Shown here in pieces: positions 26,093 through 34,432 of a stretch of 54,376 bases of DNA (positions are counted from its first letter, which is position 1; each line of letters opens with the position of its first letter). Source of the DNA: Timonella senegalensis JC301. GTDB taxonomy: Bacteria > Actinomycetota > Actinomycetes > Actinomycetales > Cellulomonadaceae. A model generated the notes under the pieces. That model saw only the letters and a list, made by a program, of their open reading frames with translations. It had not been told where the DNA came from and did no database searches. The stretch is taken from the NCBI RefSeq assembly GCF_000312125.1, contig NZ_HE978643.1:379546-433921 (forward strand), read 5' to 3'. A program made the position numbers and the translations under genes.

Positions 26093-28801
26093 TCAGTTGC
26101 GTGGTGCCTTGACCGGTGGTTCTCCGAGTTCGAAGTTCACCACCGTGATGCCACCCTGCGTGCTGAGGTCTGCATCCGCCGGTGCGTCGACGATCTCGAC
26201 TGAGCCGGTTGCGCGTCCGGCGGCCTTGACGTCCACCATGGAGTGGTTCACGGCTGCCTGGGCTGCGCTTGGCACTGCAAGAGTCGCGGCGAGGATTGGG
26301 GTCTTCATGGAGACCTTTGCCTCGGATTTGATCTTGCGCAGTACGGCCAGTGCGTTTCCGGCTGCGGCGAGGTCGCTTGGCTCAGCGGAGCCGGCGGCAT
26401 CGCGCAGAACCTCGGAGGTTGGCCATGGTGCGGTGTGGATCGAGCCTTCGCGCCACCAGCTCCAGACCTCTTCCGTGGCGAACGGTAGGACTGGTGCGAA
26501 TAGGCGCAGGAGCACGTCGAGGGCGAGTGCCAGCGAAGTGCGTGCGGAGACGGCCGCGGCACCTGGAACCGATGCACCGTCTGCGTATGCGCGGTCCTTG
26601 ACTAGCTCAAGGTAGTCGTCGCAGAAGGTCCAGAAGAACGATTCAGTGAGCTCGAGTGCGCGAGTGTGGTCGTAGGCGTCAAGGGCAGCGGTGGCCTTCT
26701 CGACAACATCCGCGAGACCCGCGAGCATGGCACGGTCGAGTTCCTCTGTCACCAGTGCTGGGTCGAGGACTATCTCGCCATCGGTAGCAAAGGAGAGCGC
26801 GAACTTGGAGGCGTTGAGGATCTTGATCGCCAGGCGGCGACCGATCTTCATCTGGCCAACCTCGAACGCTGCGTCGGTACCTAGGCGAGCGGAGGCCGCC
26901 CAGTAACGCACAGCGTCGGAGCCGTGTTCCTCAAGGAGGCCCATCGGAGTCACAACGTTGCCCTTGGACTTGGACATCTTCTTGCGGTCTGGGTCGAGGA
27001 TCCAGCCGGAGATGGCCGCGTGCTCCCAAGGCAGCGAGCCGTGCTCGAGGTGCGAGCGCACAACCGTGGAGAACAGCCACGTGCGGATGATGTCCTGGCC
27101 CTGTGGGCGCAGGTCCATGGGGAACACGTTGTTGAACAGTGAGGAGTCGGACAGCCATCCACCGGCGATCTGCGGGGTGAGCGACGAGGTTGCCCAGGTG
27201 TCCATGATGTCCGGGTCGCCAACGAATCCGCCGGCAACTCCGCGTTGCTCAGCGGTGTAACCCTCTGGCACGTCGGACGATGGGTCGATAGGAAGCGATG
27301 CCTCGGATGGAACGATTGGTGCGTCCCACTGTGGCTCGCCCTCGGCGTCCACTGGGTACCAAACAGGGAATGGCACGCCGAAGAAGCGCTGGCGGGAGAT
27401 CAGCCAGTCACCGTTCAGGCCGCCAACCCAGTTGGCGTAGCGAACCTTCATAAAGTCAGGGTTGAAGTCCAGTTCCTCGCCGCGAGCAAGGAGCTCGTCC
27501 CGAAGTGGGCGCTGGTCCCAGTCACGTCCACCGTTGCGCAGGTACCACTGGCGTGAGGTGACGATCTCGAGTGGCTTGTCGCCCTTTTCAAAGAAGTTGG
27601 TCTTGCGCTGAGTCGCCTCTGGCTCGCCGTCCAAGTCTCCCGACTCACGCAGGCCATCGACTACTACCTTGCGTGCGGAGAAGGTGGTCTTGTTGGCCAG
27701 TTCCTCAAACGCCGTGCGTCCGGCCTCGGACGTGATCCACTCTGGCACATCTGCAATGATGCGGCCGTCACGGCGGATGATCGAGCGGGTTGGCAGCTGC
27801 AGTTCGCGCCACCACTGAACGTCGGTGAGGTCACCGAACGTACAGCACATGGCGATTCCGGCGCCCTTTTCGATTTCGGCTGCTGGGTGCGCGAGCACGG
27901 GTACCTCGACGTCAAACAGCGGCGAGATGACCGTGGTGCCAAACAGATCCTGGTAGCGCTCGTCGTCTGGGTGCGCGATGAGTGCAACGCATGCCGCGAG
28001 GAGTTCCGGACGGGTGGTCTCAATCTGGACGGTGCCCGAGCCATCAGCCTTGTGGAAGTTGACCTTGTGGTAGTGGCCCGGGTAGTCGCGAGCCTCAAGT
28101 TCGGCCTGTGCCACTGCGGTCTGGAAGGTGACGTCCCAGAGTCCCGGCGCCTCGGCCTGGTAGGCCTCGCCGCGCTCAAGGTTGCGCAGGAACGCGGTCT
28201 GCGCAACGCGCTGCGCGTCCTTACCGATGGTTTGGTAAGTGCGGTTCCAGTCCACGGAGAGTCCGAGGTGGCGCCACAGGGCTTCGAACTGCTTCTCGTC
28301 CTCAGCGGTCAGGCGCTCGCACAGCTCCACAAAGTTCTTGCGGGAGATGGGCTGCTGGTCAGCGGCCTTGACCGACTTGCCTTCAGCGCCCTGGAACGGT
28401 GGCTCGTAGTTTTCAACGTAAGGCAGCGAGGTGTCGCAGCGGACGCCGTAGTAGTTCTGCACGCGGCGTTCGGTGGGCAGGCCGTTGTCGTCCCAACCCA
28501 TTGGGTAGAACACGTTCTTGCCCTGCATGCGCTTGTAGCGTGCGACCACGTCAGTGTGGGTGTACGAGAACACGTGTCCTACGTGCAGTGAACCCGAGAC
28601 GGTGGGTGGCGGGGTGTCGATCGAGTAGACCTGCTCACGGGTCGTGTTCTCATCGAATGCGTAGGTCTTGTTCTCGTCCCACGTGTTGTTCCATGTAGCT
28701 TCAATGCCATCAACGCTCACGCGGTCCGGTACCTGGCGCACGGTTGCGCGTACTGGGGCTGCGGAGGTTTCAGGGGAAGCGGCTTCGTCAAAGGCACTCA
28801 T
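26093..28801 (-). CDS. valS: Valyl-tRNA synthetase
   Basis: Class I synthetase of 902 residues charging tRNA-Val. HVGH is at 73-76 in TPPPTVSGSLHVGHVF and KMSKSKGN near residue 605. An editing (CP1) domain lies between them (TTRPELLAACVALIAHPDD). The C-terminus ends soon after the anticodon-binding domain without a clear coiled coil, a layout I associate with the archaeal-like ValS of some actinobacteria. ATG at 28801 with AAGGG close upstream. The 185-nt divergent gap to cofE holds one copy of the dispersed motif but no T-box, unlike ileS. Confidence 0.96.
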   Translation of the reverse strand: MSAFDEAASPETSAAPVRATVRQVPDRVSVDGIEATWNNTWDENKTYAFDENTTREQVYSIDTPPPTVSGSLHVGHVFSYTHTDVVARYKRMQGKNVFYPMGWDDNGLPTERRVQNYYGVRCDTSLPYVENYEPPFQGAEGKSVKAADQQPISRKNFVELCERLTAEDEKQFEALWRHLGLSVDWNRTYQTIGKDAQRVAQTAFLRNLERGEAYQAEAPGLWDVTFQTAVAQAELEARDYPGHYHKVNFHKADGSGTVQIETTRPELLAACVALIAHPDDERYQDLFGTTVISPLFDVEVPVLAHPAAEIEKGAGIAMCCTFGDLTDVQWWRELQLPTRSIIRRDGRIIADVPEWITSEAGRTAFEELANKTTFSARKVVVDGLRESGDLDGEPEATQRKTNFFEKGDKPLEIVTSRQWYLRNGGRDWDQRPLRDELLARGEELDFNPDFMKVRYANWVGGLNGDWLISRQRFFGVPFPVWYPVDAEGEPQWDAPIVPSEASLPIDPSSDVPEGYTAEQRGVAGGFVGDPDIMDTWATSSLTPQIAGGWLSDSSLFNNVFPMDLRPQGQDIIRTWLFSTVVRSHLEHGSLPWEHAAISGWILDPDRKKMSKSKGNVVTPMGLLEEHGSDAVRYWAASARLGTDAAFEVGQMKIGRRLAIKILNASKFALSFATDGEIVLDPALVTEELDRAMLAGLADVVEKATAALDAYDHTRALELTESFFWTFCDDYLELVKDRAYADGASVPGAAAVSARTSLALALDVLLRLFAPVLPFATEEVWSWWREGSIHTAPWPTSEVLRDAAGSAEPSDLAAAGNALAVLRKIKSEAKVSMKTPILAATLAVPSAAQAAVNHSMVDVKAAGRATGSVEIVDAPADADLSTQGGITVVNFELGEPPVKAPRN

Positions 28802-28880
28802 AATCCCTTATTCTTTCACATTCACGTGCCCGTTCTTGCACCTGTCCGTGTGGCATTCGCCCTTTGCATGGCGGCGTTTT

Positions 28881-28893
28881 GATTCTCGACGAT
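28881..28893 (-). repeat. Dispersed motif ATCGTCGNNAATC, copy in valS-cofE gap
   Basis: Exact copy on the minus strand (NN = AG), 80 nt before valS and 93 nt before cofE. Confidence 0.55.
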
Positions 28894-28986
28894 CGAGTCA
28901 CTATCCCTTATCCACGCACCTTCCAGCCCGGTTGCGCTGCCTCGCGCCTTCGGCGCAGCCACCCCGGCGCATGTAACAGTTGGGGC

Positions 28987-29748
28987 ATGGAGTTTCGTGT
29001 GTGGGCGCCCGATGGCGTGGGCGAGGTTCGTGCCGGCGATGACCTCGTTGACCTTGCGGTCCGGTTCTTGCCGGATCTGGCGGACGGTGACATCGTGTGC
29101 GTGACGTCCAAGATTGTGTCTAAGGCCGAAGGCCAAGTTGTGTCAGCCGTGGATCGCGAGGAAGCGATCACGAGCGAGACCGTCCGACTGGTGGCGCAGC
29201 GAACGCGAGAAGACGGACCGCCGCTGCGGATCGTCGAAAATCATTTGGGGTTGGTCATGGCCGCCGCAGGCGTGGACGCCTCCAACGTGGCGAGCGGCAA
29301 GATTCTCCTGCTGCCGCGCGACCCGGACGCGTCGGCCCGCGCGCTGCGCGCGGGCCTGCTCGAGCGGTGTGGGGTGAATGTTGCGGTCCTGATTTCGGAC
29401 ACGACCGGCCGCCCGTGGCGGGCCGGGCTGGTGGACATTGCGATTGGCAGCGCCGGGATTCTGCCGCTCGAGGATTTCCGTGGGCACCGCGACAGCGCGG
29501 GCCGGGAACTGGCTGTGTCGGTCACTGCGATCGCGGATGAACTGGTGTGCGCGGCCGAACTTGCCAAGGGGAAGACCGGCGGCAGGCCGCTCGCGGTGGT
29601 GCGGGGCCGCTCGGAACTGGTTCTGCCAATTAACGACGATGGGCCTGGGTCACGCTCGCAGGTGCGGGTGGGGGAGTCTGACCTGTTCTCGATGGGTACC
29701 GCGGAGGCGGTTGCGCTTGGGCGGCGTTTGGAAATGGAAGGCCGCTAG
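28987..29748 (+). CDS. cofE: Coenzyme F420-0:L-glutamate ligase
   Basis: GTP-dependent enzyme adding glutamates to F420-0 to make F420. It has 253 residues with the family motifs DIVCVTSKIVSKAEG, RIVENHLGLVMAAAGVDASN, and ISDTTGRPWRAGLVDIAIG. Mycobacterial FbiB is a fusion of this domain to a nitroreductase-like domain that reduces the dehydro precursor; here the chain stops after the ligase domain, so the reductase must be encoded elsewhere. The ATG at 28987 is preceded by AACAGT then TGGGGC, a leaderless arrangement shared with the GntR gene. The open frame back to 28864 is not supported by homology. Confidence 0.93.
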   Translation: MEFRVWAPDGVGEVRAGDDLVDLAVRFLPDLADGDIVCVTSKIVSKAEGQVVSAVDREEAITSETVRLVAQRTREDGPPLRIVENHLGLVMAAAGVDASNVASGKILLLPRDPDASARALRAGLLERCGVNVAVLISDTTGRPWRAGLVDIAIGSAGILPLEDFRGHRDSAGRELAVSVTAIADELVCAAELAKGKTGGRPLAVVRGRSELVLPINDDGPGSRSQVRVGESDLFSMGTAEAVALGRRLEMEGR

Positions 29749-29836
29749 CGGTCCGCGCGAAAGCCGAAAGTAGGCGCGAGATCTCACACAGTCGATCGGG
29801 TCAGCGTTGAGGGGCAGTGGCCTAGAATTGACTGCA

Positions 29837-30211
29837 ATGATGAACAGACGAGAAGCCGCCATTGCCCTAGATATTCCTGTGGAGATGGCCCAAAAACACG
29901 GTATCCCAGCGCACGTGAGTGAGGCTGAGTTGGCGGCCATCCAAGCCGATCCGCCGGCCTGGTTAGTTCAGTCGATGGCAAACCGTACGGGAAAGCGCCC
30001 GGTCTGGGTTCACCTCACGTGCGTTGTCTGCGGTTATTCCGAGGCGGCCCGGCCCAAGAAGTGGTGGCCGAAGTTCACCTTTGTGCACTGCTACGACCAC
30101 GCTCCAGGTGAACTGCCGGCGCGGGAATCCGGTGCTGTGCGCGTTGAATACGAGGGTATTGGAACCCAAATGATCGGCGTCGTCGAGGAGCTGGTCGAAA
30201 GCCAGTCTTGA
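29837..30211 (+). CDS. Small conserved actinobacterial protein, DUF5997-like
   Basis: Protein of 124 residues. The N-terminal half looks helical with ELAAIQADPPAWL (31-43), which resembles DUF5997 proteins, but this match is from memory. The second half has Cys62-x2-Cys65, Cys85 and His84/His88 around a Trp-rich stretch (PKKWWPKFTFVHC), which could bind zinc. TAGAAT ends 8 nt before the ATG, so it is probably leaderless. It follows cofE by 88 nt but seems to have its own promoter. Function unknown. Confidence 0.7.
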   Translation: MMNRREAAIALDIPVEMAQKHGIPAHVSEAELAAIQADPPAWLVQSMANRTGKRPVWVHLTCVVCGYSEAARPKKWWPKFTFVHCYDHAPGELPARESGAVRVEYEGIGTQMIGVVEELVESQS

Positions 30212-30275
30212 TCGGACGCTCTTCAAGAGCTTAGTGAAGGCCGCCTTAGCTGACCAAGTCGACTCCGAAAATGAA

Positions 30276-30327
30276 AACTCCCCACCTCTAACCGGGCTCG
30301 TGAGCTCGGCCGGGGAGATGAGGAGTT
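30276..30327 (-). terminator. Terminator of the small multidrug export-like gene
   Basis: Imperfect long hairpin with AACTCC/GGAGTT ends and a CCGGGC-rich middle, ending in TTTT on the minus strand, just after the stop at 30338. Confidence 0.65.
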
Positions 30328-30337
30328 ATCGGGCCCA

Positions 30338-30919
30338 CTAGATATTCGTGATAGCAGTCACCAAGACTGTAAAAATGGTGGTCCAGCCAACAATGGCGAT
30401 CGTCTGCCAGAACATTACGCGTCGTGCTTTCACTCCGACTGCCACCAGCATGCTTGCGGTGAAAGCGGTTGGAAGGAGCAGCGGTCCGAGGAGGCTCACC
30501 CCTGGTACCCCGTACTTTTCCAGCGCGACCGTGAACTTTTGACGGCGTGCGGCGGCACGTGGAGATTCGTCTTGAGAAGCGGTGGCCGTAGCATCCAAGT
30601 GCTCCGTGAGCTCGTTCGCTCCCACCAGCGCCGGAGCCTCGACGCGGCGTGCTGAACGTGTCTTTCGGCGCGTAATTCCGGCCACTACTGCCTGACGCGC
30701 TCCTGAACTGGCAAAGACTACTGTCAACACACACAGGAAGTTACCCAGTGCCGCAAAGACTCCAGCAAGCACAGGGTTAACGCCCGCGATGACAGCAATG
30801 GTTGCGGCCCCTTCGCCCTCAACAAACGGGATGGCCCCAGCAAGACCTGTAACAAGCGCGGCAAGTGGTTCCGGTGCACCCGCGATGATGGACTGAAGCT
30901 TGATGAGTAGATCCTGCAT
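30338..30919 (-). CDS. Small multidrug export-like membrane protein
   Basis: Membrane protein of 193 residues with about four hydrophobic segments. The region LAGAIPFVEGEGAATIAVIAG (27-47) followed by NPVLAGVFAALGN matches the small multi-drug export protein family (COG2426 type) by pattern. A charged cytoplasmic loop (about 80-128) precedes VPGVSLLGPLLLPTAF. ATG at 30919 with AGGAGAA 8 nt upstream. It diverges from a DesK/DesR-like two-component system across 164 nt containing two palindromes, so it is a candidate target of that system. The transported compound is unknown. Confidence 0.75.
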   Translation of the reverse strand: MQDLLIKLQSIIAGAPEPLAALVTGLAGAIPFVEGEGAATIAVIAGVNPVLAGVFAALGNFLCVLTVVFASSGARQAVVAGITRRKTRSARRVEAPALVGANELTEHLDATATASQDESPRAAARRQKFTVALEKYGVPGVSLLGPLLLPTAFTASMLVAVGVKARRVMFWQTIAIVGWTTIFTVLVTAITNI

Positions 30920-31005
30920 GATGTTCTCCTACTTGAATGGGGTGGGACGCCGAGTGCTTCTCGCCTGAACTACTTCAAGTTTGTTGGAGATTTGGGCAGG
31001 TCAGA

Positions 31006-31066
31006 AGTGAGTAATCGTCACTCAAAGTCCGGCAAGTAGTCACGTGGACCCATGACAAATGTCATG
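31006..31066. promoter_or_regulatory. Two palindromes in the divergent export-gene/two-component gap
   Basis: AGTGA-N7-TCACT (31006-31022) and CATGAC-AAAT-GTCATG (31051-31066). The second ends 4 nt before the TACTCT that serves the kinase gene, a place expected for an operator. Confidence 0.45.
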
Positions 31067-31083
31067 CGGATACTCTGGTTCTC

Positions 31084-32298
31084 ATGCAACGCATCACCGC
31101 CCCCACGTCCCAACTTTCACGAAACATCAGCTCGACGTGGCAGTTGACCCTCGCAGGCATAACCTTTTTCAACCTGACGTTGGTTTACCTGTGGCACGGT
31201 GCTGCCACAGTGCAGGTTGGAACAGTGGGCGCACTCATGGTGCTCGTAGTGGGGCTCATCTGGGCGGGCCTCGCAGTTGTCATGATGTACCGCTACCGGT
31301 GGATCATTGATGCGGATCACGCCGAAGGCTCTTGGACGTGCAGGCCATGGGTTGTGGTTGCGGCTGTGACTGCGGCGGTGGCACTTGGTGTGCTCACATG
31401 GATCTCAATTGGGCTCGTTGTAGCCAGTATCGTTCCAGTTGCTCAAGTGTTGGTGATGCTGCGATGGTCCACAGGTGTGCGGTCGCGGTTCGCGCTCGGG
31501 CTGACGGCAGTTCTGGTTGCGCTTGCGATTCTGGATTACCGCCACAATCTGGGAGCACTCAACGCAGACGCGCCTACGACGTTCATCTTGCTACTTGCGT
31601 ACGCTGCGATCATCCCTGGATTCACCGTCTTCTCTCTGTGGTGGTGGGACATAGTTGTCGAACTTGATCAGGCTCGCCTGGCGGAAGGTGAACTGGCAGC
31701 GACGAGGGAGCGCCTGAGGCTCGCCAACGACATCCATGACCTCCAAGGTCACCACTTGCAGGTGGTAGCTCTGCAACTTGAGCTCGCTGAGCGAGTACTT
31801 GCCTTGGACCAAGCTGCTGGACTCGAACACGTACACGAGGCGCGACGAACCGTTGCTACGGCCCAAGCAGAGACCCGAAATCTGGCGGAACGAATGCGAC
31901 CCGTCAACCTGCGCAACGAACTGGAAAATGCAGCCGAACTGCTGCGTGTAGCAGGGGCTGAGGTGACGATGAGAATTGCACCGAACGTTGCTACCGCTCC
32001 AAGTGAGGTTCTTGCACCCGTCATTCGGGAGACCACCACTAATGCGCTGCGGCATGGTGGGGGTAAGAAGGTTGACGTTGCCTTGGATTTTGAACACGAC
32101 CAATGGCAATACGCCATGAAAAACGATGTGGACTGTAGCAACACTTCCGAAAACCTGGAACGACAGTGGTCCAACGGATCTGGCTTAGCGAGCATCAAGC
32201 AGCGAGTCCGTGAACACAATGGGCAAGTCGCGGTGGAGGGTACGGACACTACCCACACAGTCACCGTAGTTTTGCCGCACAGAAAGGAAATCCACTGA
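31084..32298 (+). CDS. Sensor histidine kinase, NarL/DesK type
   Basis: Membrane kinase of 404 residues. About five membrane segments fill residues 20-190; a HisKA_3 dimerisation helix follows with His218 in LANDIHDLQGHH as phosphoacceptor, and an ATPase domain with RETTTNALRHGGG (N box) and GSGLASIKQRVREHNGQV (G box). The short loops outside the membrane suggest sensing in or near the bilayer, as in DesK. The ATG at 31084 has TACTCT 7 nt upstream and no Shine-Dalgarno. Its stop shares a base with the regulator start. Confidence 0.9.
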   Translation: MQRITAPTSQLSRNISSTWQLTLAGITFFNLTLVYLWHGAATVQVGTVGALMVLVVGLIWAGLAVVMMYRYRWIIDADHAEGSWTCRPWVVVAAVTAAVALGVLTWISIGLVVASIVPVAQVLVMLRWSTGVRSRFALGLTAVLVALAILDYRHNLGALNADAPTTFILLLAYAAIIPGFTVFSLWWWDIVVELDQARLAEGELAATRERLRLANDIHDLQGHHLQVVALQLELAERVLALDQAAGLEHVHEARRTVATAQAETRNLAERMRPVNLRNELENAAELLRVAGAEVTMRIAPNVATAPSEVLAPVIRETTTNALRHGGGKKVDVALDFEHDQWQYAMKNDVDCSNTSENLERQWSNGSGLASIKQRVREHNGQVAVEGTDTTHTVTVVLPHRKEIH

Positions 32299-32903
32299 TG
32301 ATTCGCGTACTCATTGCAGACGATGAAGCAATGATTCGTTCCGCGCTCGTTGCGTTGTTGAACCTTGAACCTGACTTGGAAGTCATCGCTGAATGCGCAG
32401 ATGGAGCCCAGGCACTTGAAACTATCCAACAGGTGAAGCCCGATGTCTGCTTGCTTGACCTAGAAATGCCTGGCCTCGATGGTGTTGAGGTGGTGGAGCA
32501 ACTGCATAAGAAACTTGTGAACACCCGCTGCGTAGTGGTGACCCGTCACGCGAGACCAGGTGTGTTGCGCCGTGCCTTGGCCTCCGGGGTGGCCGGCTTC
32601 CTACCAAAGTCTCGAGGAGCAGGCGAAGTGGCTCAGGTGATCCGACAAGTTGCCAACGGCGCCAGGTACGTCGACCCAGAAATAGCGGCCAGTGCGCTCA
32701 GCCAGGAGCCCTCGCCACTGACTGCGCGTGAACTCGACGTGTTGCGGGCCGGCAAGAAAGGCGAGACCACGACTCAGATCAGCAAGGCGCTGCTGCTAGC
32801 TCCGGGCACCGTACGGAATCACATCTCGACGATTCTGGCTAAGACTGGTGCGCGCACCAGACAGCAAGCAACGGATATCGCGCTAGAGAACGGCTGGCTT
32901 TGA
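32298..32903 (+). CDS. Response regulator, NarL/DesR type
   Basis: Regulator of 201 residues: receiver domain with Asp8, Asp9 and phosphoacceptor Asp54 in CLLDLEMPG, then a LuxR-type helix-turn-helix (LTARELDVLRAGKKGETTTQISKALLLAPGTVRNHIS). Lys103 of the receiver is in FLPKSRGAG. Coupled to the kinase. Candidate targets are its own operon and the divergent export-like gene, both next to the CATGAC palindrome. Confidence 0.92.
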   Translation: MIRVLIADDEAMIRSALVALLNLEPDLEVIAECADGAQALETIQQVKPDVCLLDLEMPGLDGVEVVEQLHKKLVNTRCVVVTRHARPGVLRRALASGVAGFLPKSRGAGEVAQVIRQVANGARYVDPEIAASALSQEPSPLTARELDVLRAGKKGETTTQISKALLLAPGTVRNHISTILAKTGARTRQQATDIALENGWL

Positions 32904-32964
32904 GCTAGGTCATCGGGCAGCAACTTCTCAGTCACCTGTGCCGAGAGGCTGATTCCCGCTTCCG

Positions 32965-33393
32965 CTAGGGAGCGCTGGAGAAGAACGCTTCGGGCGATTC
33001 TGTGAGGCACGCATCGGGGATGGGCAGGGACTTTGGCGGGGTGCCGAAGCCACCCCCGATCTCAACGTAATCTCCCACCGAAAGACTGCTCTTGCCATTG
33101 ACCACGCTCCGGCCGTTGGAACTTAGAGTGGAGCCATGGCGCCAGACCACAAGGCTTCGAACGCCGTTGCTCTCGACGAAGAGGCAACCGCCCGGGCCCT
33201 TAATCAAGGTTCCGGTCAGTAGCGCTTCCATGTAGGCGTCAGAGGCGGGTGCGACGGGTAGCACGGTGCCCGCGGTTCGCAGCACGAGCCCTTCCGGGTT
33301 TCTCTCGCTCGCCACACATGCGTTGAGTCCGCTCGCGCACAGGATGATCGTGGTCGCGGCAGTCATGAACCGGAGCGCTTTGGGGATCGGCAC
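32965..33393 (-). CDS. Predicted small lipoprotein
   Basis: A 142-residue product with a hydrophobic leader and lipobox LNAC (Cys26), no recognised domain. The mature part holds GTLIKGPGGCLFVES and a Gly-rich GDYVEIGGGFG stretch, possibly a small beta-rich fold. The GTG at 33393 is a guess; a later in-frame ATG nine codons on would still leave a signal sequence. Convergent with the response regulator, 61 nt apart, without a clear terminator. Function unknown. Confidence 0.6.
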   Translation of the reverse strand: MPIPKALRFMTAATTIILCASGLNACVASERNPEGLVLRTAGTVLPVAPASDAYMEALLTGTLIKGPGGCLFVESNGVRSLVVWRHGSTLSSNGRSVVNGKSSLSVGDYVEIGGGFGTPPKSLPIPDACLTESPEAFFSSAP

Positions 33394-33520
33394 GGCACGT
33401 TCCTAAGGCTCGAAGGAAACCTCTCCGGGGTATTACCAAATAATGTCGTGGCTAGCGTAAAACTAACGAGTTAGCGCGGAACGTGCAGTGAAGTCACGCT
33501 GGTGAGGCTTCCGGCAACGC

Positions 33521-34432
33521 CTAGAACACAATCAGCGGGCGGCCCGTGCGCGGGTGTTCCATCACCGTGGCGTCCACGCCGTAGACCTCCTTGATGAGAG
33601 GCTCGGTGAGCACGCGGGTGGGGGAGCCCGAGGCGACGAACCGGCCCGACTGCATCACCACAAGCTCGTCAGAGTATGCCGCCGCGAGGTTCAGGTCATG
33701 CAGCGCGGTGATGATGCTCTTGCCATGGTCCGCGAGATCCCGCAGCAGAGCCAGGATGGAGAGTTGCGCGGAGATGTCTAGGTGGTTGGTGGGCTCGTCC
33801 ACCACCAAGACCTCGGTGTCCTGGGCCAGTGCCTTGGCCAGGAGTACGCGCTGACGCTCCCCGCCGGACAGCGTCCCGAACTCGCGGTCCGCGAACTCGA
33901 GCATGTCCACTTGGGCAAGGGCCTCGCGCGCCGCCACGGCATCCGCGCCAGTGGGCGAGGAGAAGATCGAACGATGTGGCATTCGCCCAAGCAGGACAAC
34001 GTCGAGCACGGACAGCGCCCGATCAGCGGTCACTGACTGCTCCACGAATGCGAGCGTGCGGGCACGCGACTTGACCCCGGTGCGAAGCCAGTTCGAACCG
34101 AACACCTCAACGGAGCCGGAATCGGGTTCCTGCACGCCTGCCAAGATCCGCAGCAGCGAGGACTTTCCGCTGCCGTTCGGGCCCAACAGCGTGGTGAACT
34201 GGCCGGGCGCAACCCTGTGGGACAGCTCGCGCAGGATCTGAGCCTTGCCCACACTCCACGACACGCCCTCGAAGGCGAACACTGGGTCGAGTTCCGGCGC
34301 TGCGGAATGCGATTGTTCCATGGGCGCGGCCTGGGCGGGCGCTGCGGCGCTCGCGGGATCGGTCGCACCACCAGCGGTGGTGGGGGTGTGCTGGGGCTGA
34401 GGTGAATCGTCGTGAATCAGTGACTGGGTCAT
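33521..34432 (-). CDS. Iron-siderophore/heme/cobalamin-type ABC transporter, ATP-binding protein
   Basis: ATPase of 303 residues, FecE family: Walker A GPNGSGKSS, signature LSGGERQR, Walker B VLVVDEPTNHLDI, switch His in TALHDLN. A Pro/Ala/Thr-rich tail of about 45 residues precedes the ATPase core. ATG at 34432 overlaps the permease stop (TGATG); a GTG at 34459 would overlap the permease by 28 nt. Last gene of the operon. Confidence 0.9.
   Translation of the reverse strand: MTQSLIHDDSPQPQHTPTTAGGATDPASAAAPAQAAPMEQSHSAAPELDPVFAFEGVSWSVGKAQILRELSHRVAPGQFTTLLGPNGSGKSSLLRILAGVQEPDSGSVEVFGSNWLRTGVKSRARTLAFVEQSVTADRALSVLDVVLLGRMPHRSIFSSPTGADAVAAREALAQVDMLEFADREFGTLSGGERQRVLLAKALAQDTEVLVVDEPTNHLDISAQLSILALLRDLADHGKSIITALHDLNLAAAYSDELVVMQSGRFVASGSPTRVLTEPLIKEVYGVDATVMEHPRTGRPLIVF

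Noticed and set aside
29230-29242. Motif copy inside cofE as a regulatory site
   Set aside because: It encodes the conserved RIVEN residues, so protein constraint can explain it; kept only in the total count.
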